NCBI GenBank assembly: GCA_964030475.1
Contig: CAXIPT010000006.1
Span: 2,556,234-2,620,233, forward strand
Length of the DNA stretch: 64,000 bases
Direction of reading: 5' to 3'
Source of the DNA: Tethya wilhelma
Lineage: Eukaryota; Porifera; Demospongiae; Tethyida; Tethyidae
Position numbers and translations under genes: made by a program. Of this stretch, positions 23,249 through 35,044 are shown piece by piece. Below the pieces are notes generated by a model, which saw nothing but the letters and a program-made list of their open reading frames with translations, was not told the origin of the DNA and searched no databases. Within the stretch, counting starts at the first letter, position 1; each line of letters starts with the position of its first letter.

Positions 23249-23996
23249 NCAGGCAATCTAGGTAAAGTTGTTTTAGTTAATCCTCAATACTCTACTTGAG
23301 CATAAAAAAATGAAGTAGTCATGTGCCGAAATTGCGACATGCCTTGTTTCCTTACTTTTTACCGCACTGCCCATTCCTACACTGTTAATTTTTATGAAAT
23401 TTTTACTATACTTGTTCACTCACTTTTTTCAACACTAAAGTGAGCTATATATATGAGACTATATCAGGGACTTAGTAAGTCCTTACAAAAAGCTTGAGTA
23501 GCAGTACTATTAGACTAATGCGCATGCGCATTAAATGCCACGTGGATAGATAACGACCTTTGACCTCTACCTACAAAAGATGGCTGCATTGAAGTGTATG
23601 AATTTATATACTAAGTTTTAAAGCTTTCTAGCTCTTGTTTTAACACATTTGGGCAGAAAGCGAGTGTAAAAGGCACTAGTCCAGATGAGAACAAGTTGTT
23701 CTGTGTAGTCAAAACAAGCTCAACGTCTTTTGTTTCTCTGGAAATCGCCTTCAAGTAAGTCAGTTAGTAAGTAAGTGAGAACAAAATTGCGTGGGTGTAG
23801 CTTCTAACTAGCGCTCGCTACGAGTGCTTATGAAAGCTTCTGTGAGTTTTAGGCCATGCAAGCGTTTAATCTGTCTGAGAGAGCTTTCTGAGCAAGTTTG
23901 AAGGTTTAACTTTGTCTTGCTAGATTTTTATGGTGATAAACATTTTGTATTGTGTCTATGGGACAGACGGCCCATTCCTACTATACGTACTACCGT
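23249..23996 (+). repeat. N join followed by an interspersed repeat
   Basis: After the N comes one arm of the 0.4-kb MITE (aatgaagtagtcatgtgccg) and then the companion unit containing aatgcgcatgcgcatt and ccacgtggat. No gene was seen. Confidence 0.65.
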
Positions 23997-24026
23997 ACGT
24001 ATGATATACTTCCCTTAGTTCCCTAT

Positions 24027-25590
24027 AAAAGTATGTTGACTCATTACAGGTTTAAGTATTGACTAGGTATATGAGGACATGCATACAGATGTGCAGCACC
24101 CATGCATATGCAGGTATTATGCTCTACAAAGCAACTTTGACATTGATCAACGTTCCAGTCTGCGGTGCATGTTGTGCATGTGCACCTTCATCAAAATAAT
24201 CTTTGGTATATTGAATATCAACAAGAATTGCAATAATTAGGAATAAACAATTTGACATCAATCAAACGTTCCAGTCTGCGGTGCATGTTGATGTGTGCAC
24301 CTTCATCAAACATGATAGTCATTGGTCACATGATAATGTTGAATATCTACAAGATTTGCATAAACAATTATCGACATCAATCAAACGTTCCAGTCTGCAG
24401 TGCAGGTTGATGTGTGCACCTTCATCAAAATATTGAATATCTACAAGATTTGCATAAACAATTATTGACCCCAATCAAACGTTCCAGTCTGCAGTGCATG
24501 TTGATGTGTACACCTTCATCAAAATAATCATTGGCGTATTGAATATCAACAAGAATTGCAATTATTAGGAATAAACAATTATTTGGATAAGCATCAAATA
24601 TCTTCAGCAATTTTTTCCCAAGGCCTGTCACGTATACAGCTTGAAGGCAGCATGCACACACACACTATACATTCTCATCATAAGTATCTGACAATAATGA
24701 GTTAGCATCAAATATCTAAGTAGCTTTTCAACATGCATCAGTCGCATCTAAATCAATGGCTATAGTGGGTACACACATAAAACGAGAGTACTAAATTGAC
24801 ACACAAAATGTGCTATTTTAAATGTCTCCAGTTTAAGCACAGTTACACATGCATGTCCTGATTTGAGTGTGCTAAGCCCAAAAGTGTGCTGATTTACCAC
24901 ATGTGATAAAATTTCACTATTTCCGCATGCCAGTAGATATAGCATACACGTGTGCACACATGCACTGAATCACCGGTAGCTACGATGCCATTATGTTTTG
25001 TGACAAACCACTCAACTTGTTGAAGGCACTAGTCTAGTCTTTTAGTCAAAAGTGCATGAATACACTGTTCATCAGTGGCACAATCAGACTGATTAGCAAG
25101 TGAAAAATAATTTTGATAATGTGTGTTTTTCTGCATGCATTGTCATTAATTTTTTTTTGCTGATATAAACTTATTATATAAGATTTTGTATTTTTATCAG
25201 CATCGATTAACTTTATAATACTTTTCCATACCATAATAATTATTGTTATTATATTTGAAGATTCAGCAGACAGAAGGAATATTATAAGCAACTCTCTTAT
25301 TGTGTACATAGTATAGTAACAGATAAATTTGGTCTACCACATTCTACAATGCATCATTATCCTTAAGACATCCCGAGTAAGTTTTCCCACACAATTACCA
25401 GAATCTGTCATGCATGCATGGTGATCTGTCCAGAAAGCTCATTTATATATAGGCATGGTTGAGTATAGAATACTTTACAAGCACACAATGCATGAAGGTA
25501 CACTCTATAATACTCTGTCACATATACACATGTACACAATTCAAAGAATATTCTTTGAATCGTGTACATGTATTATATGTGACACAGTAT
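24027..25590. repeat. 1.55-kb non-coding block, second copy
   Basis: Direct repeat of 17435-18985, including the minisatellite. It carries a few private differences, such as an extra AT-rich insert at about 25190-25260. It ends in a short palindrome (gaatattctttgaatcgtgt) without the long outer arms seen in the first copy. Confidence 0.75.
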
Positions 25591-25599
25591 TTTCACTCT

Positions 25600-26050
25600 T
25601 TTTGTACTTATAGTCCTATAGCCTGAGACAACACCCTTGACCTATTTTCACATTGAATTTATAATTTATTGCTTATTTCATGCTGTTTCATTTTACATAA
25701 CTCTACGTAGATGCATGCTCATGCATGCCGCATGCATGCAGATGCCGTGCAAGTTCAACTTGGTGCATAACTATTAACACTTAGCATCACTGGTATTATA
25801 CATACTTAGTCTATAGATAATATAACATCGAGCATGCATAATATTATGAACTTAGCCATTATTAAAACCAAACAATTATATAGTGTTGCACACTGATTCT
25901 TCTAATGTAAGTACAGTCACTATAATTAAAAGGACTACACCCAAGTTTGATGCCATTCCACAACCATATAATATTATATGAAGTTCTTTATATACCATTA
26001 TACTTATACAATTATCATTATTGTAGAATTACTCAGGGCAAGGCCATCAT
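25600..26050. other. Intergenic, no feature seen
   Basis: AT-rich sequence with a short cluster of gcatgcatgc palindromes near 25715-25745. It is the 3' flank of the minus-strand 480-residue gene. Confidence 0.5.
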
Positions 26051-26052
26051 GT

Positions 26053-27495
26053 TTAACTTAGTCCAGGACTGGCTACAGTGAAGCCCATGATGAAGGGATA
26101 ATCAGCAGTAGAGTTTCCTTCGAACGAATTATTTTCAGCAGTGTGTGTCCAGGTGTCTGTACTTCGACGATAACTTCCTCCAAAATGAAAAGGACCAACC
26201 CGGAATCCTCCAGCAGCTTCAAATGTTGATTTATATCGGTTGAAGGTAGATGAATGCATGGTAACTTTAAACTTCATTTGGTAACCAGCCACCATTCCAG
26301 TGACCATCAGAGGCAAGATTCCCCCTTTGCCAAACACTGCATGCCGCCTGCCAGTTGTGTTATAGGGTGGATTCCATTCATTTCTGGAAGCCAGATATTT
26401 CAAGTAACCCCCATCGTACCACACTCCTGGAGTCACTGGCACTTGTGTAACAGCTTGGATTGATATTGTGACTGTAACACTACTATCACTTTCGCTCAGG
26501 GACATACTTTTCCATGATCCATTGGTATAGACACTAAAGAAAGCCCGCCTATAGTTAGCAGCTCCATGCGCCCATGATTCTTGAATGAAATGTGTTGTTT
26601 TTGAAGCATTGAGTGAGATATTCAATGAATGTCCACCACCTGCACTTAGCTGAGCTTTCCAATCTTGTCCATTTTGTACGATGTATCCCGCTCTCCATTC
26701 AGTATTTCCAGCAACAGTGGCTCTCAAAAAGCCTGGTTTTTGATCAAAACGTTCAGTAGGCATGGTGGATTTCTCAATAGCTTGTGTATAGCTTCCATTC
26801 TGCTGTGCTAGTATCTGGGCTTTGGTTTCGACTAGCTTATCAATCTGTTTACGATTGATATCGAGAATGCTCTGCCATCCAGAACTCTCTTTCCATTCTG
26901 GATACTCAGGAGGAGAAATTCCAGCCGCAACTTTCTGTGCCTGGACCCAATTATATTGCATAGCTTCTTCATCTCTGGAATGAGTAGTCATAGCTCTGTT
27001 GATGTCATCACTAATCTCCTTCAATTGTTGCCTTTGTTCATCAGTCATTGTCAGCTTTGGACAATTGATGAGCATCGTACGGTAGCTTTCATACAGACCA
27101 GCAGCTGATGGATCATAATCTCCAGTAGCACTCCACTTTGGTATCTGATTCAAGTAGGTATATGCTGTTATATCAATGTGGCCAGAGGGAGGAATGTTCC
27201 AAGTCCAATCAAGAAAGGGATACGTCAGCTGGAAGTTTTTCCCCTTGCCGACAAATTTGGCAATCTCACCAAATGTCTGGTCCCACAGATTACGGGTATT
27301 GCTTTCGTTGTATTCCAACATTTTCAAGTTGACTTGTTCTGGTGCAGCATGAGTAGTTGTAGCTTGAGACATATGCGCTGTACCCATTGGTTCATGTTCA
27401 TCTCGTGCTGTAGATTTTATGCAACAACTCATGATTACGGTTGAAGAGATGATTTCTGGATGACTTGCAGCTGGTTGCATATTCCTTATATACAC
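26053..27495 (-). CDS. Intronless 480-residue protein, function unknown
   Basis: This is a single uninterrupted frame in a region whose other conventional genes have a dozen or more introns. I do not recognise the family. The first 45 residues are low in character, with Met at 1, 6, 23, 37 and 42, so the true start could be the later MSCCIKS (residue 23). Residues about 60-270 look helical, with charged stretches such as MTDEQRQQLKEISDDIN. The C-terminal 200 residues are rich in Gly, Ser, Thr and aromatics and look like beta strands (GGFRVGPFHFGGSYRRS near the end). There is no clear signal peptide or membrane segment. Intact length and lack of stops argue for a real gene. A bacterial or fungal origin is possible but untested. 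Confidence 0.72.
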   Translation of the reverse strand: MYIRNMQPAASHPEIISSTVIMSCCIKSTARDEHEPMGTAHMSQATTTHAAPEQVNLKMLEYNESNTRNLWDQTFGEIAKFVGKGKNFQLTYPFLDWTWNIPPSGHIDITAYTYLNQIPKWSATGDYDPSAAGLYESYRTMLINCPKLTMTDEQRQQLKEISDDINRAMTTHSRDEEAMQYNWVQAQKVAAGISPPEYPEWKESSGWQSILDINRKQIDKLVETKAQILAQQNGSYTQAIEKSTMPTERFDQKPGFLRATVAGNTEWRAGYIVQNGQDWKAQLSAGGGHSLNISLNASKTTHFIQESWAHGAANYRRAFFSVYTNGSWKSMSLSESDSSVTVTISIQAVTQVPVTPGVWYDGGYLKYLASRNEWNPPYNTTGRRHAVFGKGGILPLMVTGMVAGYQMKFKVTMHSSTFNRYKSTFEAAGGFRVGPFHFGGSYRRSTDTWTHTAENNSFEGNSTADYPFIMGFTVASPGLS

Positions 27496-27499
27496 AAAA

Positions 27500-27870
27500 T
27501 TGCACGTGGGAGTATATTATGTTGCATACTGGCAACTCCAAATATTATGTATAATTATGTATGAAAGGCAGCTATAGTTATAGTAGGTGCTATATATAGT
27601 ACCCAAAAGTAATTTCAAAATGGCCTTTTACACTACATGAACAGATGCTAGTCTAAGAATAAATTATGTACAATAGTAAATATCTAATATCAACAACCGC
27701 AAACACCTGTCACGTAAGTCTATCCAGCCATCCTTAGGCAGTATGCATCAATTAAATTAACACTACAATTACATCAAGGTTTCATTAATATAATATAATA
27801 TAATATAATATTATTATGAATTAGCATCAAATATCTAAGCTTATTTTTACAAAATTAAAACTTGGTCCAC
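27500..27870. other. Intergenic between divergent genes
   Basis: AT-rich, with a taatataatataatata run near 27789-27812. It separates the minus-strand 480-residue gene from the plus-strand mannosidase A relic, so it should hold the 5' flanks of both. Confidence 0.5.
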
Positions 27871-27879
27871 GTGGCTAAA

Positions 27880-27893
27880 CTGCGCATGCGCAG
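27880..27893. promoter_or_regulatory. NRF1-like palindrome upstream of mannosidase A
   Basis: The perfect palindrome ctgcgcatgcgcag fits the NRF1 consensus (YGCGCAYGCGCR). The same block, followed by aacatattattttggtgacc, precedes the ATG of copy B (37345-37358) and, decayed, of copy D (about 62605). Position about 115 bases before the start codon suits a promoter element. Function is inferred. Confidence 0.45.
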
Positions 27894-27993
27894 TCTACTT
27901 AACATATTATTTTGGTGACCTTTTCCATTTTCCAAACTCATCAAGCCTGGCTGCATAGCAAGTCAGTTGGCTGACTTTAAGGAGCGAGTTGGG

Positions 27994-28790
27994 GTAATGG
28001 AAAGGCTTTGTCAGTTTGGAAGTGTAGCACAGCTGGTGTTGGTGCTCCAGGTTGTTCTCCTAGTGTGTGGCGAGCAGACGGAGATCTCTCCGAGGCTGAA
28101 TGGAGACTCCTCAGTGGAAGATCTCAGACAGCCAGTGAAGCCGCCGGGACCTTCAAGCCACAGTACCAGGCAATGTCCACCTGAACTTACTGTGAGTCAG
28201 TGTAGTTATGCTTTGAAGTTATTGCTCTTAATATAAGTTCTTAATATATGACACCTTTAGCAGCCAATAGTGCTACACCTATATATACGTAGCCAGTAGT
28301 GCTACACAAAGAATGCTTCAAACTGTGAACATGAATGTACCGTATAGCTCGAAATTTTTGAGGCCAATAAAATTTTGCAGAAAGGTGATCCTCAAACTTT
28401 TTGCGATTTAATTTCTGAAGATTGATCAGCCCCACCCATATATTGCAATACGATCCCGAAAATTTCGTGGGTCAAATTTTCGAAACAGCGAAATTTATAC
28501 TCCTCGAAAGTTTCTAGCTATACGTTATGTGTTTGTGTTGTTAGTTTAATTTGGTGTAAACTTTGTGTGCAGATTTTCAAAGTTTCTACTATATAACGGC
28601 TAAGAAGAATATTGGCTTTCTTCATATTGAAATTGTTTAGGTATCGGTTTGAGTACAGTCACATTAGACACACATATACATGTGAACATCATAGTTTCTT
28701 CTAAGAATCCAGTTGGTGAAAATGGCAAAGATGGCTTGACATTCTTCTTCCAAATGACCTGCAGTTCAAGTAAGTTACTTTTGCCAGTGT
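27994..28790 (+). pseudogene. Beta-mannosidase copy A, 5' fragments
   Basis: From the ATG near 27997 the frame reads [20 protein letters not shown], the same signal peptide as copies B and D, up to CGEQTEIS. Then small indels throw the frame off (PRLNGDSSVEDL), and the exon-1 end is no longer in phase. Around 28710-28770 a piece of exon 11 is visible ([10 protein letters not shown] region) without its neighbours. Exons 2-10 and 12-14 are absent. Copy A is therefore dead. Its 3' remnants are at 33996-34400, on the far side of amine oxidase 1. Confidence 0.75.
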
Positions 28791-28799
28791 GAAATTAAT

Positions 28800-29485
28800 T
28801 CTATATTTGCATTCACTTGAGCCTTGTTTTTCTCAATCATTATAACATACTATATATACTATACTACAGACTATACGATCTTTCATTCATTCTTTGTGCC
28901 ATCGCTTCAATCTCGAGATCGTAAGCTTTCCTCTGAGAACAATCTTTGCTGCAATGGCAAGGTCAAAGGTCACAATGTCTTGCAGAAAACTGCACTTTAG
29001 AGCCATAGTTCCAGGGGTAGGAGTGGACTAAACAGCTTATTTTTCTTCTAGAAAACTGATAGGGGCTGCTTTCCACAGCAAATGCACGGGTGACTAAAGT
29101 GGTAAATCGTCTTTCCATGATCCATACAGTGTATAGTTATATGGCGCACGAGATTGGAATTCGCAATAGTTGTACTTGACCTTTTTGACCCTGTCCAACC
29201 TCCTCTGGGTGGAGTCTCTGCAATCTAGATCTGGTCATAGGTTAATTATCTACGATCTAGTGGAGTTTGCCTGACGTTCTTTTGTAGTATATAGCCTCGA
29301 TCTGCAGGTCCCTATAGTTTTCTAAAGAGCTTGGCTATACTAAAGACTAAATGTACCTATATGTATAGCGTAGCTTGCTCTGACTGAGTTCGTGTGACCT
29401 GCATGCATGCATAGATAATATACTCCGACCCGGAGTATATTATCTATAATGCATGGTGCATGGGCCGGCTTGCAAGAGTCTGTGA
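28800..29485. repeat. Repeat debris between mannosidase A and a MITE
   Basis: Parts match the insert at 7686-8505 in the opposite orientation (cattctttgtgccatcgcttc; gtagcttgctctgactgagt). A short palindrome, gataatatactcc/ggagtatattatc, lies at about 29414-29440. No gene was seen. Confidence 0.45.
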
Positions 29486-30280
29486 TTAACCCTTGGCGCG
29501 CGCATGCGCAGCAAGGGTTACGGTAGTCGTTTTGTATGTCTGTCTGTCTGTCTGTCTGTCTGTCTGACAGATTTTTTCTGCACTCTATATCTCAAGAACG
29601 GAAGGCCCAGTCTTCAAAAGCGGTAAACCAAGGTAAAATAATCGATATTATCTAAAAAAATTACACGTAGCATTCAACAAAACCTTGTAGTTCCTGAGAT
29701 CTGAGGCTTTTCAGCCTCTCTGAGCGCTAAGCTTCGAGGCCACACCTGCTAATCACGCCCTTTTTTTAGTGTGCGTTATTTAGAATGGACTAGTTTTCAC
29801 TTGGCAGAAGCCTGCAGAAGTTGAGGGGCAACTAACTTACTTTGTAGGTAAATTTAACACGCAATAATACTATACTCTTATTAATCATGCTATTTTGACA
29901 TATTATAAGCATGTTTTTAGTGAATCCAAGGCATGACAGAGCTGATGATAGCCTAGCTGGCTGATGAAAAATCCACCGTGGCTGAGTAACGTCATGTTTT
30001 TAGGTGAACTTGCCAGCTATAGTACAGTACTAGTACTCTAACTATATCTTTGCAGTTAACATTTAGATAATCATGATCAGATCATTGTTAGTGACCGAAT
30101 ATTCTCTGTGTATATAGCCGGTCACGCCGGCGTTGCCACTACTCAGCCGGGAGCCTCCTGGTCCAGCAGGGCATCCGTCCTCATGGTTAAACCTGGTATC
30201 CTCTGCTGGATTCACTGTTCATTGTACTGGAAGCTAGATTGTCATTTGTGACAATGTATTGGTATAGCGCCAAGGGTTAA
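29486..30280. mobile_element. piggyBac-like MITE with TTAA duplications
   Basis: The element 29490-30276 begins cccttggcgc and ends gcgccaaggg, flanked on both sides by TTAA (29486-29489 and 30277-30280). It contains a tgtc microsatellite (about 29540-29568) and no open frame of size. CCC/GGG ends with TTAA fit piggyBac. Related decayed ends are seen near 40480 and 47915. Confidence 0.72.
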
Positions 30281-32070
30281 GCACCTTGGTGCCTTTTCAT
30301 TTTCTTGTGAGAGCACAGCTAGAATGCCATGAACTGTATAGTAGTTCATTGAATGACATACTGTGCAAAATCAGTGCTCCTCTGCACGAGGCACATCATG
30401 CACTATGTGTACTACTAGTTATGAGTGGTGAAAAGTTTACTGTACCAATCGAAATGGCCAAAGTTAAAAGCAAAACTTGAATAAGTGAATTTTTGGACTG
30501 AAAAAGTTTTTTTTATCTATGGTAATGGTGAGTAACCAATATCATGTGGGCATGGATAATGGAAGCCATTGCATTCAGTCATGGGTGATGTTTTTGAGTA
30601 GCTGTGAATGAATGTTGTGCCTCATTATACCAGCCATAGGCAGCGATTTATATATTATATTAGCTTACTCACTACTGAAATGAGCTCAGCCTTGTGAATC
30701 AAGAAGAATTTGTCGTTTCTTGCTATGTAACTTGGTTGATGTAAGGGTTGGTGGTTTAAGCTCCATGTTTTTTGGGTTTTTTTGTTTGCTTGTGTGCCTG
30801 ACACAATAAATATTCTGAGTATGTTTGCTAAGATTAAAGTCTATCTGGTTTGAGAATACTGGTAGAAAAATTCTTATTATTGAACTGGAAAAGCAACCAA
30901 AAGAACAGGGAGAATAAGCACATTCCAATAGTTTTTGAAATTTGAAATTGGTTTGAAACTTGAAATCAGCTTCCTATGCCTTATTAGTCAAAAGTTAGCT
31001 GTACGTCCCATAAAAGTTAGTATTTGCCATAAGATAGTATAGACTGGTATGTATTATCAGCATCATGTATCTCATTATCAACCATGTGTTCAACTTCTAG
31101 CGACATTCTCAAACCAGATCAACTTTATAGTACATGTATGGTCATTGTGTTTACTTGACTAAGCTATATACTGACATTAATTACAAGTCATGAGATGAGA
31201 CAGTGAATTCATAATACATTTTTTACGGCTGCTTGTTAGAAGTAAACACTTTAGATAACCAGAAATACTCTTTGACACAACTTATACCAACACAGTTAGA
31301 AAAAGCATGTTAAACCCATCACTCCTAATACATTGCATGCGACTATGTGCAAACTATTGATTCAGCCGACACAACTGTTATTATTAGTATAGCAAATCTT
31401 TCTCTAGCTATTGAAGGGCAGTCAACCGAAGGTGGCACAGGTGATGGAACTACTTACTCTAGGGGTATTTCCCTATCCCCCTTCAGCCTTCACTGTAAGG
31501 TACCTGAGTAAGGCCTTCTTCTTCTGTGTCTCCTGCTCCCATGCAGTAAGGACCAAATGTGCATGCTGGTACCCAAAACAAGTCTGACTCAATGTGTCAA
31601 GTCATATTTATTGCTGTCTGATAGGATGCTCAATGAACCCAAACATTATACTCATGGTGTCTAGGTAGTAGCCTTCAAAAGAAAAAAAAGACCCTTGTTA
31701 ATTGGTTCCTAGCTATTGCTCACTCTGTCTTCAGCTTAAAGGACACTGTCTGTTGTCTCCAATGTTCACCAGTGACTGTGATGTTGATGAGTATTGTTGA
31801 GGACATGACATGACATGACAGCATTGTTTTGTGTTGTTTACATTGTTAGATCATGCAAATAACTCATGATTACTCATGTGCATTCATTTTATATGATAAT
31901 CAACCGTATACACCTTTGGAGATTAGCAATAATATGAATACTCTACATGTATTATGCCCATGTACCCTGTGAATCTCATTGTCTGGCTTATTATTTGGGT
32001 GTAGTCTGTAGATATTCCATAATTATTATAGAGAAGTTCAGTCTAACCTGCTCATATCGAGACTAGCAAA
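30281..32070 (+). other. 5' flank of amine oxidase 1
   Basis: No coding sequence is apparent. From about 30420 (atgagtggtgaaaagtttac) this region is shared with 40310-42880 upstream of amine oxidase 2 and, inverted, with 59470-58600. It is therefore part of the duplicated amine-oxidase unit. It lacks the three insertions present in the second copy (40717-40984, 41102-41463, about 42130-42715). Confidence 0.65.
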
Positions 32071-33576
32071 ATGTTGAGCTGCTTAGCTTTGCTGTGTTGC
32101 ACTGTTGCTGTTGCTAGCAGTCAGTCTTGTTCAAACCAGGATGCTGATGTGTTGATTTTGGGTGCTGGAATATCAGGGATTGCAGCTGCTCACACCCTCA
32201 ATGAAAATGGTGTTACAAAGTTTCTTATATTGGAGGCTCTTCCTCAAATTGGTGGACGGATTCAGCAAGCTCAGTTTCCTTCTGGAGTCAAGGTTAACGC
32301 TGGTCCTGACTGGATTCATGGGCTTGATCCAGAGCAGCCTGAAATGCATCCACTCTACTCCATACTGCAGCGTTGTGGTGTTGAGATTGAAGGGGAACTA
32401 TCTGACTATGACAGCTTAACTGTGTATGACTCGCAGGGTAATATCGTTGATGAGAGCACTTTGAGATATGATGATTATTATACTGCATACGAAGCTGCTG
32501 GTGAAACTGCACAAAGTCGACAAATGAATAATCTTTCTGATATTTCTTTACGTGATGGTCTAATAATGAATGGTTGGGTACCTACAACTCCAGAGGACAA
32601 CTGGGTGGAGTGGTTTAGCTTTGACTTCTGTTTTGCTGAGCCTCCTGATGTGTCTTCTCTCTATGAATCAGTATTTGTTTCAACCTATTATGATTTTGGA
32701 AATCCAGACAATACAGGTGATTTTTTAATCACAGACCGACGTGGTTTTACACAAATTGTGGACTGTCTCGCTGGTGAATTCTTGAAAGACCAGGACCCTC
32801 GGCTCCACTTGAATGCTAATGTCAGTGAAGTACAGTGGAGTGATGATTGTGTGTGTGCTGTAGCTGTTGAGAATGGAGAGAGCTCTACATACTGTGCCCC
32901 GTATGCCATCATTACCTTCAGCATTGGTGTGCTGCAATCTGATGAACTTAATATGCGATTTGTTCCAAGTTTGCCTCAATGGAAATTGGATGTGATCAAT
33001 ATGTTCAGCATGACTCACTTCCTTAAATTCTTTGCAGAATTCAACACCTCTTTCTGGGACAGTGCCAGTGAGTTCATAGGACATGTTTCTGACCAGCGTG
33101 GATACTTTCCTCTGTTTCAGTCATATGACAGATTTCTTGACTCCAATGTGCTGCTGGCCACTCTTACCGATGAGATTGCTGATAGATTGGTCAGCCAGCC
33201 CCAGGAGAACTCCACTGAAGAACTTATGCAAGTACTTCGTGGGATCTATGGCCCCAACATACCTGAACCGGTGGATGTCATTATTCCAGACTGGGATATC
33301 AATCCTTTATTCCTTGGTACTTACATTAATTGTCCAGTTGATGTTACTGGTGAGACACATATGCAGCTTGCAGCACCTATTGGCAGACTGTATTTTAGTG
33401 GGGAGGCTGCAAGTGTTAGGTATGTAGGATACAGTCATGGAGCGTATTTTGCTGGAATCGATTCAGCAGAAGCAGTGATTGAAGCACAGCAAAGTGGTGC
33501 TTCTCCACTGGTTGAAAGCTTCGCTGGCGCCTTCTGTGCCTGCCTGTTGAGCTATTCATTTTCCAGCATCATTTAA
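32071..33576 (+). CDS. Secreted FAD amine oxidase (polyamine-oxidase-like) 1
   Basis: A 501-residue flavoprotein of the PAO/MAO family, which oxidises amines such as polyamines and releases H2O2. It is encoded in a single exon. Residues 1-17 form a signal peptide. The FAD-binding Rossmann motif VLILGAGISGIAAAH is at about 27-41 and GGRI at 61-64. The C-terminal FAD motif, LYFSGEAASVRYVGYSHGAY, resembles plant PAO. The motif usually written ELGANW is changed to NAGPDW (76-81). By eye alignment the lysine near the flavin N5 falls at His in MTHFLKF. The end, ESFAGAFCACLLSYSFSSII, is hydrophobic and could be a GPI or membrane tail. It lies between the 5' and 3' remnants of mannosidase A, on the same strand. 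Confidence 0.9.
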   Translation: MLSCLALLCCTVAVASSQSCSNQDADVLILGAGISGIAAAHTLNENGVTKFLILEALPQIGGRIQQAQFPSGVKVNAGPDWIHGLDPEQPEMHPLYSILQRCGVEIEGELSDYDSLTVYDSQGNIVDESTLRYDDYYTAYEAAGETAQSRQMNNLSDISLRDGLIMNGWVPTTPEDNWVEWFSFDFCFAEPPDVSSLYESVFVSTYYDFGNPDNTGDFLITDRRGFTQIVDCLAGEFLKDQDPRLHLNANVSEVQWSDDCVCAVAVENGESSTYCAPYAIITFSIGVLQSDELNMRFVPSLPQWKLDVINMFSMTHFLKFFAEFNTSFWDSASEFIGHVSDQRGYFPLFQSYDRFLDSNVLLATLTDEIADRLVSQPQENSTEELMQVLRGIYGPNIPEPVDVIIPDWDINPLFLGTYINCPVDVTGETHMQLAAPIGRLYFSGEAASVRYVGYSHGAYFAGIDSAEAVIEAQQSGASPLVESFAGAFCACLLSYSFSSII

Positions 33577-33579
33577 TTA

Positions 33580-33995
33580 GAGCCACGGTGTGATGCTGTA
33601 ACATTATGCATCTATAGATAGTAAATTAGACTCGATAGCTAGTGTATAGTATCTGCTATATAGAGAAGTAACACTTTGACCTAAGTAGTTTGCAGCAGCT
33701 TATAATAGTTTATATTTATAACTAGGTTATTTTATTTTAGGTTTTGACTGATAGTGTATGATAATTAAACATATATAGTACTGTGCTTGAGTGTGTTAGC
33801 TTTTGTTATTCAGCTTATAAGTTTTATTCTTGTATTGCTACTTGAACTTAGGCCTTATCTATATTGAGTATGAACTATTTTCTTGCATTCAAATTAATAC
33901 CAGTCACTGTCAGTTAGTGATCGTAGGTAAATACTTACTGATGCTTGAATGTTGGTTTCAGTGTATATTAGTGCATGGGTATGAATTTTCAATAG
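33580..33995 (+). other. 3' flank of amine oxidase 1
   Basis: AT-rich non-coding sequence shared with the region after amine oxidase 2 (44390-44832). It probably includes the 3' UTR, with aataaa-like signals, and then the end of the mannosidase intron that hosts the gene. Confidence 0.55.
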
Positions 33996-34229
33996 GGAAT
34001 AGCACAAATAAACAACTCCTTTGATTACATCATTGACTACAGTGTCCTCCTAGCGCTTAGCAATAAGCATAGCGCGGAAGGACTGGTTCACGAGGCTAGT
34101 CCATGACCAGAACCATCAGGACCACACTGTGGGAGGAGGTGGGTATGTAATTTCAACAACCATGAATATTAATTTGTATAAAATTGTGCCCGGGCCTCCC
34201 CCATGCTCACTTATACTGATATACACACA

Positions 34230-34281
<52 letters not shown>

Positions 34282-34400
34282 CTTATTGGCCTGCATGCCC
34301 CTCTAATGGCCTCTTGGTTGAATAACCAAGAAAATAACCTGTACATCCAACTTGATGAGGAGACTCGAGAGACCCTCATTCATGATGGAGACTTGTGCTG
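33996..34400 (+). pseudogene. Beta-mannosidase copy A, exon 15-16 remnants
   Basis: After a tag acceptor the sequence matches exon 15 of copy B (GGAATAGCACAAATAAACAAC) but is split by about 50 foreign bases (cgcttagcaataagcatagc) before ending at a donor near 34138. A CT microsatellite (34232-34278) precedes a frameshifted exon 16 whose parts still read ENNLYIQ. It is not translatable. Confidence 0.72.
34232..34278. repeat. CT microsatellite
   Basis: Uninterrupted TC/CT dinucleotides before mannosidase exon 16. The same tract is longer in copy B (about 45012-45072) and appears as GA at 63302-63363 in the inverted block. Confidence 0.9.
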
Positions 34401-34439
34401 GTAAAACTAGAAAAAAAGTGTTTCAATATGCCCCTATTT

Positions 34440-34805
34440 ACATGTATAGGCCTTGAGATCTGGTTTGGAAGTAGAGTAGTGTCCATGAATAGTAGTTTAT
34501 ACTGTTTTAATGCCTCTGAACTCTAGTAGCTCAGTGGTAAGAGCATTCAACCAGAGTTAGAGAGACCTGGGTTCGAATCCCAGCTATAAATCTCAAGTTT
34601 CTTTCGAATGAATTTTAATGCAATAAACTGTGTACTCATTGTTCCCAGATTTGTTTTTTATTTATTTATTTATTTATTGCTACATAATCATCACAATTAT
34701 TACAGGATCGCCTCAAAATATTTGTGGCTACTGTACTCAATCCTAAATAATTATTATGGTATTTATGTCAAATTAATTGGCCAGTCGACTTGGTGTTGAA
34801 TGTAA
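34440..34805 (+). pseudogene. tRNA-like SINE plus P450 exon 12 relic
   Basis: A well-preserved tRNA-like unit (agctcagtggtaagagca and gggttcgaatccc) at 34520-34590 is followed by an acag acceptor and RLKIFVATVLNPK, then a TAA caused by a small insertion. This is P450 exon 12 with its preceding intron, detached from the rest of the gene. The same pair is found inverted at 62640-63130. Confidence 0.7.
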
Positions 34806-35044
34806 CTCCTGCTTTGGAAATGCTGGTAGTAGTACTCTATTTAGCAATGACCTTGTGTTACACTTAAGCTTGTGTATGTGGTATAGGTCCTAGGGCCAGG
34901 ATATCTAAAATTAATGAAAGAAATAATTAAATTCATGACTCAATCAATCTTGCAATTGATTTTGTAATAATGTACATATACATATATACACATGTACGTG
35001 AATTTGACTGATCTTGGTTGGACTGTACACAACTTGATCTGCGT

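Noticed and set aside
34116..34404. Frames with SLSLSL and RERERE
   Set aside because: Produced by the CT/GA microsatellite beside a decayed mannosidase exon.
34520..34590. Functional tRNA gene
   Set aside because: A- and B-boxes are good but the acceptor stem has several mismatches and the anticodon arm does not pair; a SINE or tRNA relic fits better.
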